Source of the DNA: CAYXDO01 sp964463485
Lineage (GTDB): Bacteria > Myxococcota > Kuafuiibacteriia > Kuafuiibacteriales > Kuafuiibacteriaceae
NCBI GenBank assembly: GCA_964463485.1
Contig: CAYXDO010000057.1
Coordinates: 1 to 62,984, forward strand
DNA: 62,984 nt
Reading direction: 5' to 3'
Shown here: positions 34,148 through 43,315 of the stretch, piece after piece
Position numbering within the stretch: position 1 is the stretch's first letter
Layout of the letters: each line of letters begins with the position of its first letter
Translations under genes and position numbers: made by a program
Notes under the pieces: model-generated
Told to the model about the DNA's origin: nothing
The model's input: the letters and a program-made list of their open reading frames with translations, nothing else
The model's database searches: none

Positions 34148-34834
34148 GTGGCGCGCTCGTCTCTCCTCGGTCGCTGGCTGTCCCAGCGCGAGGCTCCGGC
34201 GGCCGCGCCCGCGCCCGTCGACGAAGTCGGCCAGGCCATCCTCGCGCGCTGGCGCCGCGGAGATCCGGCCGCGTTCACCGAGCTCTTCCGCGTCTATCGC
34301 AAGCTCGTCTTCGGAATCCTTCACCACTTGATGCCGCGTGACCCCGACCTCGAAGACGTCGTGCAAACGGCCTTCGTCGAGATCTTCAGATCACTCGACC
34401 GGTTCGAAGGCCGTTCCCGATTGTCCTCCTGGATCGCGCGAGTGACCCTCCACGTCGGCTATCACCACCTCCGTCGGCGTAAGAGTCGACCGCAGGACTA
34501 CCGCGCCGAGCCGTTTGATTTCGACATCGAAGACGATTCGCTGGCCGCAGATCCGCACGCCGCCGCCGAGCGCGCCGACGCTGCGCGTCGTATCCACGCG
34601 ATCCTCGAGACCATCGCAGAGAAAAAGCGGACCGTCTTCATCCTCAACGACCTCCAAGGGCTCCCGCAAGACGAGGTCGCCGAGGTCGTGGGCACCAACA
34701 TCGCCACCGTGAGAACGCGCCTCTTTTACGCCCGCAAGGAGTTCTGGGCCAAGGCCCTCGCTGACCCCGCGCTGGCTTCGTTCGCTGATGGAGGGCTCGG
34801 CGTCTTGGCGCCACCCAAGGAGGAAGGCGCTTGA
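34148..34834 (+). CDS. ECF-type RNA polymerase sigma factor
   Basis: Alternative sigma factor of 228 aa from a GTG start. Region 2 is clear: DPAAFTELFRVYRKLVFGIL, then DPDLEDVVQTAFVEIFRSLD and RFEGRSRLSSWIARVTLHVG. Region 4 has the helix-turn-helix LQGLPQDEVAEVVGTNIATVRTRLFYAR. There is an N-terminal extension of about 25 aa and a short C-terminal tail. No anti-sigma gene is adjacent; the next gene (MltG-like) begins inside its stop codon, so it may be part of a cell-envelope transcript. Regulation by the divergent PEGA kinases is possible but unproven. Confidence 0.92.
   Translation: MARSSLLGRWLSQREAPAAAPAPVDEVGQAILARWRRGDPAAFTELFRVYRKLVFGILHHLMPRDPDLEDVVQTAFVEIFRSLDRFEGRSRLSSWIARVTLHVGYHHLRRRKSRPQDYRAEPFDFDIEDDSLAADPHAAAERADAARRIHAILETIAEKKRTVFILNDLQGLPQDEVAEVVGTNIATVRTRLFYARKEFWAKALADPALASFADGGLGVLAPPKEEGA
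34817..34823 (+). promoter_or_regulatory. strong Shine-Dalgarno for the TTG-started MltG-like gene
   Basis: AAGGAGG lies at 34817-34823, seven bases before a TTG at 34831 that overlaps the sigma-factor stop (TTGA). This spacing decides the unusual TTG start and indicates translational coupling. Confidence 0.75.
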
Positions 34835-36051
34835 GGACAGCGAGCCTCGTGCTCAGCGGTCTCCTTCTCGCGTGCGCCGGTTCGAGCCTCGTAGTTTGGC
34901 GCGTACTCACCGGATGGTTCCACGCGCCGAAGTCGGCCAACGCCGCAGATCAGACCGTCTGGGTCAGAGATCCCGACCCCGCCAAGGTCGCCGCCCTCTT
35001 GACCACCGAAGGGTTGGTCTCGCGACAGGACTGGTTCGAGCTCTATTTACGCACCTTCCGAAGCAAGGAGCGCCGGATCCGGCCTGGTGAGTACAACCTG
35101 TCCGCGAAGATGAGCCCCGCGGAGCTCGTCGACACCCTCGAGACCGGAGACGTCGTCGTGTACTCAGTGGCTTTTCCTCCCGGGTCGACCGCCGACGACG
35201 TGGCCTCCGCCTTCTCCGAGAATGGGCTCGTAGATCCGAAGGAGTTTCGTGCGCTGCTCGACGATCCGCGGTTCATCGCGGAGCTCCAGCTCGACGCGAA
35301 GACACTCGAGGGATTCTTGTTTCCCGGCGCCTACCACTTGAGCCGAGGAACCTCCGTCCGTGACCTCGCCGAACAAATGGTGGCCGAGTATCGCGGCAAG
35401 GTCGGCGACACACTCATCGAGTCCGCGCGCGCCCACGGCCTTGGCGAAACTCAGCTGGCAGTGCTCGCCTCCCTCATCGAGGCCGAGCCGGTACCCGTCC
35501 GTCAATGGGCGGAGGTCTCCGCGGTGTTCCACAACCGACTCAAGAAGCGCCTGCCCCTCAAGAGTAGGGGCTCCGTGGCCTACGCGCTCAAGAAGAAGAC
35601 GACGGCGCTCGGAGCGGCGGACTTTCTCTCCGAGCACTCGCACAACACCTATCGAAGACTCGGTCTGCCGCCTACGCCCATCTCCAACCCTGGGCTCGAC
35701 GCGTTCGTAGCCGCTGCTCGCCCAGCGACCTCCGACGCCCTCTATTATGCCGGCCCCAAGCCTGACGGGACCTGGGTATTCTGTCCCGACGAAGGCTGCC
35801 TCGAAGCCTTGCTCGGGCCCGGCGCCCTCGCCCGCGACCCTTCCCCGCCGCTCCTGAAGACGCCCGAACCCGAGTCGCTGGCCGCGACCAAGAAGAAGCT
35901 CACCCCCCCCAAGGAAGCCGATCCGCCGAAAGCCGACGCGCCGAAAGCCGACGCGCCGAAAGCCGACGCGCCGAAAGCCGATCCCACCAAGGCCAAGACC
36001 AAGAAGAAGCCCAAGAAGAAGCCGAAGAAGAAGCGCGAAAAAAAGGAATGA
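34831..36051 (+). CDS. mltG: MltG-like endolytic murein transglycosylase with Lys-rich tail
   Basis: Inner-membrane-anchored protein of 406 aa from a TTG start. N-terminal membrane segment (LVLSGLLLACAGSSLVVW), LysM-like region (PAELVDTLETGDVV, FPPGSTADDVASAF), then the YceG domain with GFLFPGAYHL and the catalytic Glu in VLASLIEAEP (about 217). The conserved NTY...GLPPTPISNPG block is present. Two oddities: the usual LQ(S/T)DPTVxYG segment reads LKSRGSVAYAL, and the last 60 residues are a PKADA repeat and poly-Lys tail not seen in typical MltG. MltG cleaves nascent glycan strands and sets their length. Catalysis is plausible but the loop change is notable. Confidence 0.88.
   Translation: MRTASLVLSGLLLACAGSSLVVWRVLTGWFHAPKSANAADQTVWVRDPDPAKVAALLTTEGLVSRQDWFELYLRTFRSKERRIRPGEYNLSAKMSPAELVDTLETGDVVVYSVAFPPGSTADDVASAFSENGLVDPKEFRALLDDPRFIAELQLDAKTLEGFLFPGAYHLSRGTSVRDLAEQMVAEYRGKVGDTLIESARAHGLGETQLAVLASLIEAEPVPVRQWAEVSAVFHNRLKKRLPLKSRGSVAYALKKKTTALGAADFLSEHSHNTYRRLGLPPTPISNPGLDAFVAAARPATSDALYYAGPKPDGTWVFCPDEGCLEALLGPGALARDPSPPLLKTPEPESLAATKKKLTPPKEADPPKADAPKADAPKADAPKADPTKAKTKKKPKKKPKKKREKKE
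35926..35985 (+). repeat. 15-bp tandem repeat in mltG-like gene
   Basis: CCGAAAGCCGACGCG is repeated three times (35926-35970) with a fourth copy diverging in its last four bases (35971-35985). It encodes PKADA units that lead into the KKKPKKKPKKKREKKE tail. Confidence 0.9.
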
Positions 36052-36881
36052 GCACCCCCGCCATCGAAGTCGTCGGCCTGAAGAAGTCCTTCCGCCGACG
36101 TCGGAGGCTCCGTGAGTATCTCCGACCGTTTCAACCGGTCCCTCGGACCGAAGCCCTGCGCGGCGTCGACCTCGAGGTCGGCCGCGGCGAGCTCGTCACC
36201 CTCCTCGGGCCCAACGGAGCCGGCAAGACGACGCTCCTCAAGATCATCTCCACCTTGGTCACGCCCACCGAGGGCACGGTCAAAGTCATGGGAGACGACG
36301 TCGTCGCCGAGCCAGGGCTGACGCGGGCCCGCGTCGGTTACGTGTTGGCTGACGAGAGATCCTTCTACTGGAGACTCTCGTGCCGCGACAACTTACTCTT
36401 CTTCGCCGCGCTCGAAGGTATTCACGGCGCCGCCGCAAAAAGGCGCATCGACGAGCTCGCCGCCCTGGTCGGCCTCAAGGAGCAGCTCGATCGCGAGTTT
36501 CACGTACTCTCCACCGGACAACGACAGCGGCTCGCCATCGCCCGCGGCCTGGTCGCCGATCCGCCGGTCCTACTCTTCGACGAAGCCACCCGATCCCTCG
36601 ACCCGAGCCGGGCCGAGCGCCTCCGGCGAGTGATTCGCGAGGTGCTCGTTCGTCAGGCCGGAAAGGGAGTGCTCTTCGCAACTCACTCCCTCGAAGAAGC
36701 GCGCGAGCTCTCCGATCGGGTCGTCGTCATGGCCGAAGGCCGCGTGGCCCGGCACGGCGCCTTCGCCGACGTGCAGCCGGAGGTCAAAGCGCTCTTCGAC
36801 GCCGAGACCGCCGATGAGGCCGCCGAGTTCGAGCGCGTCTTTCCCGGGCTGTTGGCCCAAGCCCGAGCCCCTACGTCATGA
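36048..36881 (+). CDS. ABC transporter ATP-binding protein (ABC-2 type)
   Basis: Nucleotide-binding subunit of 277 aa. Walker A LLGPNGAGKTT (52-62), Q-loop region RVGYVLADERSFYW, signature LSTGQRQRLAIARG (about 155), Walker B VLLFDEATRSLDP, and switch His in FATHSLEEA. The N-terminal RRRRLREYLRPFQP insertion is found in ABC-2 systems related to polysaccharide or drug export. ATG overlaps the MltG-like stop by four bases, and its own end overlaps the permease start. It pairs with the next gene. Confidence 0.95.
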   Translation: MSTPAIEVVGLKKSFRRRRRLREYLRPFQPVPRTEALRGVDLEVGRGELVTLLGPNGAGKTTLLKIISTLVTPTEGTVKVMGDDVVAEPGLTRARVGYVLADERSFYWRLSCRDNLLFFAALEGIHGAAAKRRIDELAALVGLKEQLDREFHVLSTGQRQRLAIARGLVADPPVLLFDEATRSLDPSRAERLRRVIREVLVRQAGKGVLFATHSLEEARELSDRVVVMAEGRVARHGAFADVQPEVKALFDAETADEAAEFERVFPGLLAQARAPTS

Positions 36882-37702
36882 CTACGCCGATCTTTCGTGT
36901 GATCTGGGCGTTCATCAAGCGCGACGCCAAAATGGCGTTTTCGTATCGCCTCCAGACCTTCTTCCAGTTTGCCGGGATCTTCTCGATCGCGGTGACCTTC
37001 TTCTTCCTCTCTCTCATGATGAAACGCGTCGAGTCCGGAATCACCGCGCTCGGAAATTACGGCGGCAGCTACTTCGGCTTCGCTATCGTCGGAATCGCGG
37101 TGTCCTTCTACATGGACTCCTCGCTGCGCACGTTCGCTTCTTCCATTCGCACCGCGCAAATGACCGGCACCTTCGAAGCCATGCTCATGACCCGAGCTTC
37201 GATCTCCGCACTCATGGCCGGATCGTCCGCCTACACGCTGCTCCAGACTTCGCTCCGCGCCGGAGCCCTCGTGGCGCTAGGAGCGCTGCTGTTCGACGTA
37301 CCCATCCACCTCTCTCAGCTCGGCGGATTGCTCGCGGTCTTCGTACTCACCGCGCTCGCCACCCTCGGTCTCGCCATCTTCTCCGCCGGCTTCATCGTCC
37401 TGTTCAACAAAGGCGACCCCCTCACCATGGCCATCAGCGGCATGTCCTGGCTGCTCTCGGGAGTGATCTACCCACGACAAATCCTCCCGATCTGGGTCCA
37501 AAAAATCGCCAACCTGCTCCCGATGACCCATAGCTTGGAGGCCGTGCGACTCTTGCTGCTGAAGGGCGCGACTCTCTCGGAGATCTGGTCGTCGCTCGTG
37601 GGCCTCGCCGTATTCACCGTCATCGCGCTCCCCGTTTCGATTTTTTGGTTCGGTTGGTCGGTCGATCGCGCTCGCGAGGATGGGAGCCTCGCGCGATACT
37701 GA
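36878..37702 (+). CDS. ABC-2 type transporter permease
   Basis: Membrane subunit of 274 aa with six predicted helices: FFQFAGIFSIAVTFFFLSL, FGFAIVGIAVSFYMDSSL, segments around 115-160, LLAVFVLTALATLGLAIF, AISGMSWLLSGVIYP, and FTVIALPVSIFWFGWSV. The order and the LLSGVIYPRQILP motif after the fifth helix fit the ABC2_membrane fold. Start overlaps the ATPase gene by four bases (ATGA). The exported substrate is unknown; the operon with a murein transglycosylase hints at an envelope component. Confidence 0.92.
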   Translation: MTTPIFRVIWAFIKRDAKMAFSYRLQTFFQFAGIFSIAVTFFFLSLMMKRVESGITALGNYGGSYFGFAIVGIAVSFYMDSSLRTFASSIRTAQMTGTFEAMLMTRASISALMAGSSAYTLLQTSLRAGALVALGALLFDVPIHLSQLGGLLAVFVLTALATLGLAIFSAGFIVLFNKGDPLTMAISGMSWLLSGVIYPRQILPIWVQKIANLLPMTHSLEAVRLLLLKGATLSEIWSSLVGLAVFTVIALPVSIFWFGWSVDRAREDGSLARY

Positions 37703-37704
37703 TC

Positions 37705-38943
37705 ATGGCCGAGCCGCTCAAGAACCTGCTCGGCCCCAAAGCGGTGGAGTCCATCGCCGCCGACGTAGCCGCAGTCTATCCGAGCTTCGACGCCCGGTCG
37801 TTCGTGTCCGCGGCGAGCGCGAAGCTCGAACCCCTGGCGCTGACCGAGCGCGCCCGGCACATCGCCCAGGTGTTGCGCGCGCACTTGCCGGAAGATCTGG
37901 AGGTCGCGCTCGAGCTGCTGGGACGATCACTCGGCCCTGCGATCTCGGACGCCGACGGGCCCGGCCTGAGTGTGCTCCGCTATTTTCCGCACGTGTTCTT
38001 CGTGTCCGCGTTCGGCGTTCCGTGCTTCGAAGCGTCGATGAAGTTTCAGCACGCGCTGACCCAACGCTTCACCGCCGAGTTCAGCATGCGGGCGTTCCTC
38101 GAGGCCTGTCCGGAGAAGACGCTCGAGCGCCTCGAGACTTGGATCTTGGACCCGAACGTTCACGTCCGCAGGCTGGTCTCCGAAGGTACGCGCCCGAGGC
38201 TCCCGTGGGCCCCGCAGCTCCTCGCGTTCCGCCGTGACCCCGCGCCGGTCTTGGCCCTCCTCGAGAAGCTGAAAGACGACCCCGAGCTCTACGTGCGCCG
38301 CTCCGTCGCCAACAACCTCAACGACATCGCCAAAGATCACCCCGAGCTCGCCCTCGACGTCGCGGAGCGCTGGGCCAAACACGCCAAGCCCGAGCGCCAA
38401 TTCGTCGTCAAACACGCGCTGCGAACGCTGGTGAAGAAAGGCCACCCTCGGGCGCTGGCCATCCTCGGCTTCGACCACGGCCCCGCCGTCGTGCTCGACG
38501 AGCTCACCGTAGAGCCGAGTCGTCCCAAAGTGGGGGAGTCCTTCAAGCTCGAGGCAACTCTCCTGAGTACCTCGGCCTCGCCCCAGAGGCTCCTCGTCGA
38601 CTACGCCGTGCGCTTCGCTGCCAAGTCCCAAAAGACCCGCCGCAAAGTCTTCAAGCTCGACCAACTCACCCTGGGAGCCGGAGAGTCGGTCACCGTCAAA
38701 AGGACCGTCTCCCTGGCCCAGCTGAGCACCCGCAAACACTACCCGGGAACGCACGAAATCGAGCTCCTCGTGAATGGTCGAGTCTTTCCTGGAAAGACCT
38801 TCGAAGTCGACGACGCCAAAGCCGCACCCGATGATGCGAAGCGGACCACGGCGAAGCGGACCACGGCGAAGCGGACCACGGCGACGGGGAAGCCGAAGGC
38901 AAAGAAGGTCGCGAAGACGAGAACCGCCGCCAAGGAACGATGA
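37705..38943 (+). CDS. AlkD-like DNA alkylation repair glycosylase with basic C-terminal tail
   Basis: HEAT-repeat DNA glycosylase-like protein of 412 aa. Start at 37705 gives MAEPLKNLLGPKAVESIAAD, the usual opening of this family. The diagnostic block VHVRRLVSEGTRPRLPWAPQ, followed by DDPELYVRRSVANNLNDIAK, marks alkylpurine glycosylases that excise 3-methyladenine or 7-methylguanine. Residues about 270-370 form a beta-sandwich-like C-terminal domain found in several relatives. The final 40 residues are Lys/Arg/Thr-rich with three AKRTT repeats, probably a nonspecific DNA-binding tail. It begins two bases after the permease stop, so it is the end of the operon. Confidence 0.87.
   Translation: MAEPLKNLLGPKAVESIAADVAAVYPSFDARSFVSAASAKLEPLALTERARHIAQVLRAHLPEDLEVALELLGRSLGPAISDADGPGLSVLRYFPHVFFVSAFGVPCFEASMKFQHALTQRFTAEFSMRAFLEACPEKTLERLETWILDPNVHVRRLVSEGTRPRLPWAPQLLAFRRDPAPVLALLEKLKDDPELYVRRSVANNLNDIAKDHPELALDVAERWAKHAKPERQFVVKHALRTLVKKGHPRALAILGFDHGPAVVLDELTVEPSRPKVGESFKLEATLLSTSASPQRLLVDYAVRFAAKSQKTRRKVFKLDQLTLGAGESVTVKRTVSLAQLSTRKHYPGTHEIELLVNGRVFPGKTFEVDDAKAAPDDAKRTTAKRTTAKRTTATGKPKAKKVAKTRTAAKER
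38836..38880 (+). repeat. 15-bp tandem repeat encoding AKRTT
   Basis: GCGAAGCGGACCACG is repeated exactly three times in frame. It creates the basic AKRTT units of the glycosylase tail and is a likely site for replication-slippage length change. Confidence 0.95.
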
Positions 38944-39112
38944 AGAGTCGATTTCGTCGTCGGCGACGCCGTACGTGCTCGTGCTCGAAAGATTTCGAGG
39001 ACTTACAAATTTGACACAGTACTGATAAGCAAATTCCATCCTACCGGTGGTGAGGGCACGCCCTGAGTTTCGGAGCCTTCTTCAGCGACCTGCTACTGAG
39101 CTCGGACCGCAG

Positions 39113-40846
39113 TCAGCTCGCCTCCCTTTTCGGAAAACGCCAGAACAATAACCGCCTGATCGACACCTTGCGCGGACCCTTCGGGAACAAATAGGTCAAG
39201 ATGAGAAACCCGACGAACCCACCCATCGACACGAAACAAAGGAGTGGAACGATCGGAATGGGCCACGGCCCGATCCCGAGGCCTGAGAGCGTATATCGAA
39301 AAGGGGCGATCGTGACGGCGCCGGTGAGCAACAACGCGGCGGCGGAGAGCACCACGACGACCCTCAGACTATGAATCCGCTGCATCGCCAGGAGCTCCTG
39401 GAAGACTTGCCCCTTGACTCCGACCTGAACCCGACCCGCCTCCAAATCCTCGAGGAGCTGAGTGGCTTGGAGCGGCGACTGTGTCAGAAATTGCTGCACG
39501 TTGGTCGCAAGTCCGATCGCCCCGGCCCCCACGTCGGTGGGGTCGAAGCGTAGCGCCACGAGCCTACTCACGAAGGGCGCCCCGAGCTCGAGGACGTTGA
39601 ACTCCGGATAAATGATTCGGCCGATCCCTTCGATCGTCGCCGCCGCTCGGCCAAGGATGGCGTACTCGGCCGAGAGTCGCACCCCGTGAGCCATCAGCAG
39701 GTCCATACACTCGCGGATGAGATTCTGAGAGCTCAAGTTGGCGAGCTCCACGCCGAGGTATTTGTCCATCAACCTTCGGACCCCGCCTTCGAACGATACG
39801 CGGTCGAAGCTCGGCGGGACCTTCCCCATCTTGATCACGACCCGAGTCATCTGCTGTGGGGAGCGACTCAGGAGCGCGAGCATGAGGTCGACGAGCGTAC
39901 GGCGCTGGTCCTTGGTGAGTCGGCCCATGAGCCCGAAGTCCAGCATGCCGATCTGTCCTTCGGGTGTGACCAGCACGTTGCCGGGGTGAGGGTCGCCGTG
40001 AAAGAACCCGTCTTCGAAGACCATGTCGAAGATCACCATGAGCGCGCGCTTGAGGAGCTCCGCGCCGTCGTACTCAGATTTGCCCGCGACCTCGGTGATG
40101 CGAATCCCGTCCACGAAGCTCATCACGAGTAATTTCGGCGAAGACACATGTTCGAACACCTTCGGGAGCCGGAGCAACCCCGGTCGGGGTTCGAAGTTCT
40201 TCGCGACCTCCGCGAGGTTTCGGGCTTCATGGAGAAAATCGAGCTCCAACAAGAGGACCGCCTCGAACTCTCGAATGATCGCCACAGGAGCGTACAGCGC
40301 GGCCTCCGCGATACTCCCTTCGAGCAGGCGCGCGAGCCAGTACAGGATCGAGAGGTCGGACTCCATCTTCTCCCGGATGCCAGGCCGCTGAACCTTCACG
40401 ACCACGTCGTGTTCGACGCCGTCGACGCGAAGGCGCGCGCGGTGGACCTGTGCGATGGACGCCGCCGCGAGGGGCTTGGGATTGAAGGAGATGAAGTGGT
40501 CCGACGCGGGCGACCCGAGGTAGCTCTCGAGCAGCGCGTCGAGCTCTTCCGGAGGCAGCGGAGCGACGTTCTTCTGAAGCGCCCCCAGAGACTCTACGAC
40601 GTCCTGAGGGAGCACGTCAGGACGCGTCGAAAGTACCTGCCCGAGCTTCACGAAGGTCGGGCCGAGCGCCTCCAGGGCGCGCTTGGCGCGCTCCCCGCGA
40701 GGCAGGCTCGAGGCCTCCGGATCGGGCTCCAGCCGCCCCAAGCCGGGAATTTTGCTTGGAATGGTCGTGTCGAGGAGGAAGCCAAACCGAACCAGAGTCT
40801 CGACGATCTCGCGGGCTCGCCTCAGATCTTGCAGCGCCGAAGCCAC
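39113..40846 (-). CDS. ABC1/AarF/UbiB-family atypical kinase
   Basis: Protein of 577 aa from a GTG start. UbiB-family marks: the KxGQ motif in FVKLGQVLSTRPDVLP (65-80), the Ala-rich loop LAAASIAQVHRA in place of a Gly-rich loop, VVVKVQRPG with the kinase Lys, FFHGDPHPGNV for catalysis, and MLDFGLMGRL. Two or three hydrophobic segments close the chain (VVVVLSAAALLLTGAVTI, IVPLLCFVSMGGFVGFLIL), as in UbiB. These proteins support ubiquinone or other isoprenoid-lipid metabolism through an ATPase/kinase-like activity. No ubiquinone genes lie nearby. It is convergent with the AlkD-like gene. Confidence 0.95.
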   Translation of the reverse strand: MASALQDLRRAREIVETLVRFGFLLDTTIPSKIPGLGRLEPDPEASSLPRGERAKRALEALGPTFVKLGQVLSTRPDVLPQDVVESLGALQKNVAPLPPEELDALLESYLGSPASDHFISFNPKPLAAASIAQVHRARLRVDGVEHDVVVKVQRPGIREKMESDLSILYWLARLLEGSIAEAALYAPVAIIREFEAVLLLELDFLHEARNLAEVAKNFEPRPGLLRLPKVFEHVSSPKLLVMSFVDGIRITEVAGKSEYDGAELLKRALMVIFDMVFEDGFFHGDPHPGNVLVTPEGQIGMLDFGLMGRLTKDQRRTLVDLMLALLSRSPQQMTRVVIKMGKVPPSFDRVSFEGGVRRLMDKYLGVELANLSSQNLIRECMDLLMAHGVRLSAEYAILGRAAATIEGIGRIIYPEFNVLELGAPFVSRLVALRFDPTDVGAGAIGLATNVQQFLTQSPLQATQLLEDLEAGRVQVGVKGQVFQELLAMQRIHSLRVVVVLSAAALLLTGAVTIAPFRYTLSGLGIGPWPIPIVPLLCFVSMGGFVGFLILTYLFPKGPRKVSIRRLLFWRFPKREAS

Positions 40847-40978
40847 GAGCCAACCAACGCTGAAGTGCCGGCGAAAGGGAAGCCGATATCTGCTTCGGGC
40901 GTCGCACCGGAAATCATTGGCGAGCGACGGCTCGAAATCACGTCCAAGGCGAACGTCTGCGGAGGGTCGAGGCCCGTG

Positions 40979-43315
40979 TCAGCTATGGGTGCAGAACGCG
41001 CCGCGGCACGCGCCGGTCGCGCTGTCGGGGCACTCGAGCGGGACGCAATGATCGACGGTGTCGGCGAGCCCGTCATCGCAATCCGCGTCGTTCGCGCACG
41101 CCTCGGAGTCGGGCACGCAGAGCCCGCCGCCTACACATCGGTACCCATCTGGATGTGACGGATCTCCGACGCACCGCACGGCTTCACAGTGGAAGCCGGT
41201 CGGGCACTCGACGTCCGAGCCGCATCCATGATCGGCCGGGGGCACGCAGAAGGCTCCGGTCACACACGGCGGGCAGGAGCTCGCACCGCTCTCGCAAGCC
41301 GGACAGACTCCTCCGCTGTACTCACACGTCCAACCCACCGGGCAGTCGACACTCTCGCTGCACTCTCCGGCTGGCGGAGGAACGCAGGTGCCGCTGGAAA
41401 CGCACGCGATGTCGGAGCAGTCCTGGCCCCCAGGGCAGGTCGGGCACGCCGACGTCGTTTGGCAGATCAATCCGGCCGGACACTCCGCGTCGGAATGACA
41501 AGCGGCCGTAGGCACGCAGACCGATCCACCGAAACAATCGCCTGGCGCGGTCGATCCGTCGCGGGGCGCGCAATCGAAGCTCTCCACGCACTCGAACCCT
41601 GCTGGGCACGGCCGCGCGGAATCGCACTCACCCGTCGAGGGCGGGACGCAGAACCCACCGGAGACGCAGGGACCGCAGTCGGCGCCGGCACAGTCCGGGC
41701 ACGCGCTCGTGTACTCACAACGCCAGCCGTCGGGGCACTGGGCGTCCTCGGAGCAACCACCACCTTCGGAAACACAAACGCCGCTCGACACACAGGGCAT
41801 GGCCGGGCAAGTCTGCCCGTCCGGGCATACCGGGCACTCTACGGAGCTCTGACAAATCATGCCCGGAGGACACTCCTGGTCTCCATGGCAATCGCTCTGG
41901 GGGACACAGATCGACCCGCTGAAACAATCGCCCGGCGCGCTCGGGTCGTCGCCCGAACCGCACCCGAAAGTCTGCTCGCACGCGAACCCGACGGGGCAGG
42001 GCCTCGCCGAGTCACACTCGCCCGAGGATGGCGGCGCGCAAAATCCACCGGCGAAGCAAGGGCCACAGTCGGCGCCACCGGCGCAGTCGGGACACACGCC
42101 GGTGTATTCACAGCGCCAACCGTGTGGGCACTCGGAGTCCGCGGTGCATCCACCGCCTTCTGAGATACAGACGCCGCTCGAGACGCAGGGGCGGTCCGAG
42201 CAGGGCTCACCGTCTACGCAGGGAGGGCACTCGAACGACTCCTGGCAGATCATCCCGGGAGGACATGGGTTTGCGGCGTCGCACGCGCTCGTCGGAACAC
42301 ACACCGCGCCGCTTTGGCAGTCGCCAGGCGCGGCGACGTCGCCGCGCATCGCGCAGTCGTAAGTCACCTGGCACTCGAAGCCAGGAGGACAGCTCTCGGC
42401 CCCGGTCGGATCACATTGCGAGTTTTGAGGAGGACGGCAGAACGCTCCGAGTGTACACGGAGCGCATTCGGCGTCGGCCGGACAAGGTGTGCACACGGTC
42501 GCGTCGCTCTCGCAGGTCCATCCGTCCGGGCACTGAGTGTCGTCGTCGCACTCTGCGTCCGGAGGCGGAACGCAGAAACCACCCGCCACGCAAGGCGCGC
42601 AGTCAGCCCCTCCGACGCAGTCAGAGCAAGCTCCAGTGAACTGGCAAATCATCGGAGCTGGACACTCCGCGTCCTGAGTACACGTGCGCTGGTCGGGTAC
42701 GCACAGGCTGCCGCCAAAACAACGCGGCGCGGCGCAGTCGGCCCCCGCACAGTCGACCGCGGCTCCGCAGCCACGAGTCGTCTCGCAGTGGGATCCCGGC
42801 GGGCATGACGCGGCGTCCGCCGGGTCGCACTCTCCCGAAGGCAGAGGCACGCAGATACCTCCGCCCAAGCAAAACTCACCCGCGGCGCGGTCCGCGCCGC
42901 AAAAAGTGACCTCGCAGCCAAAGCCCGTTGGGCAGTCCGAATCCGCCGTACAACCTGGCTGAGCCGCCACGCACACGCCGCCGGAATAGCAGTAGTCCGA
43001 TCCGGCTACGGTCGCGCAGAACAGCCGCTCGCAACGCTGACCCGACGCACAGTCCGAGTCGGCGTCGCAACCCTCACCCTCCACTTCGCAGACTCCGCCC
43101 TGGACGCAAAACTCCGCGCCCGTAGAGTCAGTGGAACAATAGTTCGTGTTGCAACTCATGCCCGGCCCGCATTGCTCCGTCGTGGAACACGCTAGGCTGC
43201 TCCGGGTGACGCTCGGCTTAGTCTCGGGCTCGTCGTCTTTACATCCGACCAACGCCAGAGCCCCAAAGGCGAGCACCGCTGTCAAGGTATGGAACGCTCT
43301 CTCGAACAACTTCAT
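40979..43315 (-). CDS. Cys-rich repeat lipoprotein
   Basis: Surface lipoprotein of 778 aa. Start at 43315 gives the signal peptide LTAVLAFGALALVGC with lipobox. The mature chain is almost entirely disulfide-rich modules of the form C-x-(S/A)D-x-(D/E)CPxG(F/W/M)xC(E/Q), each ending in GG(F/V/I)CVP. From about residue 170 they fall into a higher-order pattern: modules reading CPxGFxCE, then CPPGMICQ, then CPDGWxCEY recur in this order about four times, the last set ending with GAFCVPPADHGC. Function unknown; adhesion or protection at the surface is an inference. Highly similar internal copies suggest recent duplication. Confidence 0.9.
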   Translation of the reverse strand: MKLFERAFHTLTAVLAFGALALVGCKDDEPETKPSVTRSSLACSTTEQCGPGMSCNTNYCSTDSTGAEFCVQGGVCEVEGEGCDADSDCASGQRCERLFCATVAGSDYCYSGGVCVAAQPGCTADSDCPTGFGCEVTFCGADRAAGEFCLGGGICVPLPSGECDPADAASCPPGSHCETTRGCGAAVDCAGADCAAPRCFGGSLCVPDQRTCTQDAECPAPMICQFTGACSDCVGGADCAPCVAGGFCVPPPDAECDDDTQCPDGWTCESDATVCTPCPADAECAPCTLGAFCRPPQNSQCDPTGAESCPPGFECQVTYDCAMRGDVAAPGDCQSGAVCVPTSACDAANPCPPGMICQESFECPPCVDGEPCSDRPCVSSGVCISEGGGCTADSECPHGWRCEYTGVCPDCAGGADCGPCFAGGFCAPPSSGECDSARPCPVGFACEQTFGCGSGDDPSAPGDCFSGSICVPQSDCHGDQECPPGMICQSSVECPVCPDGQTCPAMPCVSSGVCVSEGGGCSEDAQCPDGWRCEYTSACPDCAGADCGPCVSGGFCVPPSTGECDSARPCPAGFECVESFDCAPRDGSTAPGDCFGGSVCVPTAACHSDAECPAGLICQTTSACPTCPGGQDCSDIACVSSGTCVPPPAGECSESVDCPVGWTCEYSGGVCPACESGASSCPPCVTGAFCVPPADHGCGSDVECPTGFHCEAVRCVGDPSHPDGYRCVGGGLCVPDSEACANDADCDDGLADTVDHCVPLECPDSATGACRGAFCTHS

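Noticed and set aside
39011..39040. Perfect -35 box TTGACA in an AT-richer patch
   Set aside because: No convincing -10 at the right distance and it points into the antisense of the UbiB-family gene; kept only as a possible antisense start.
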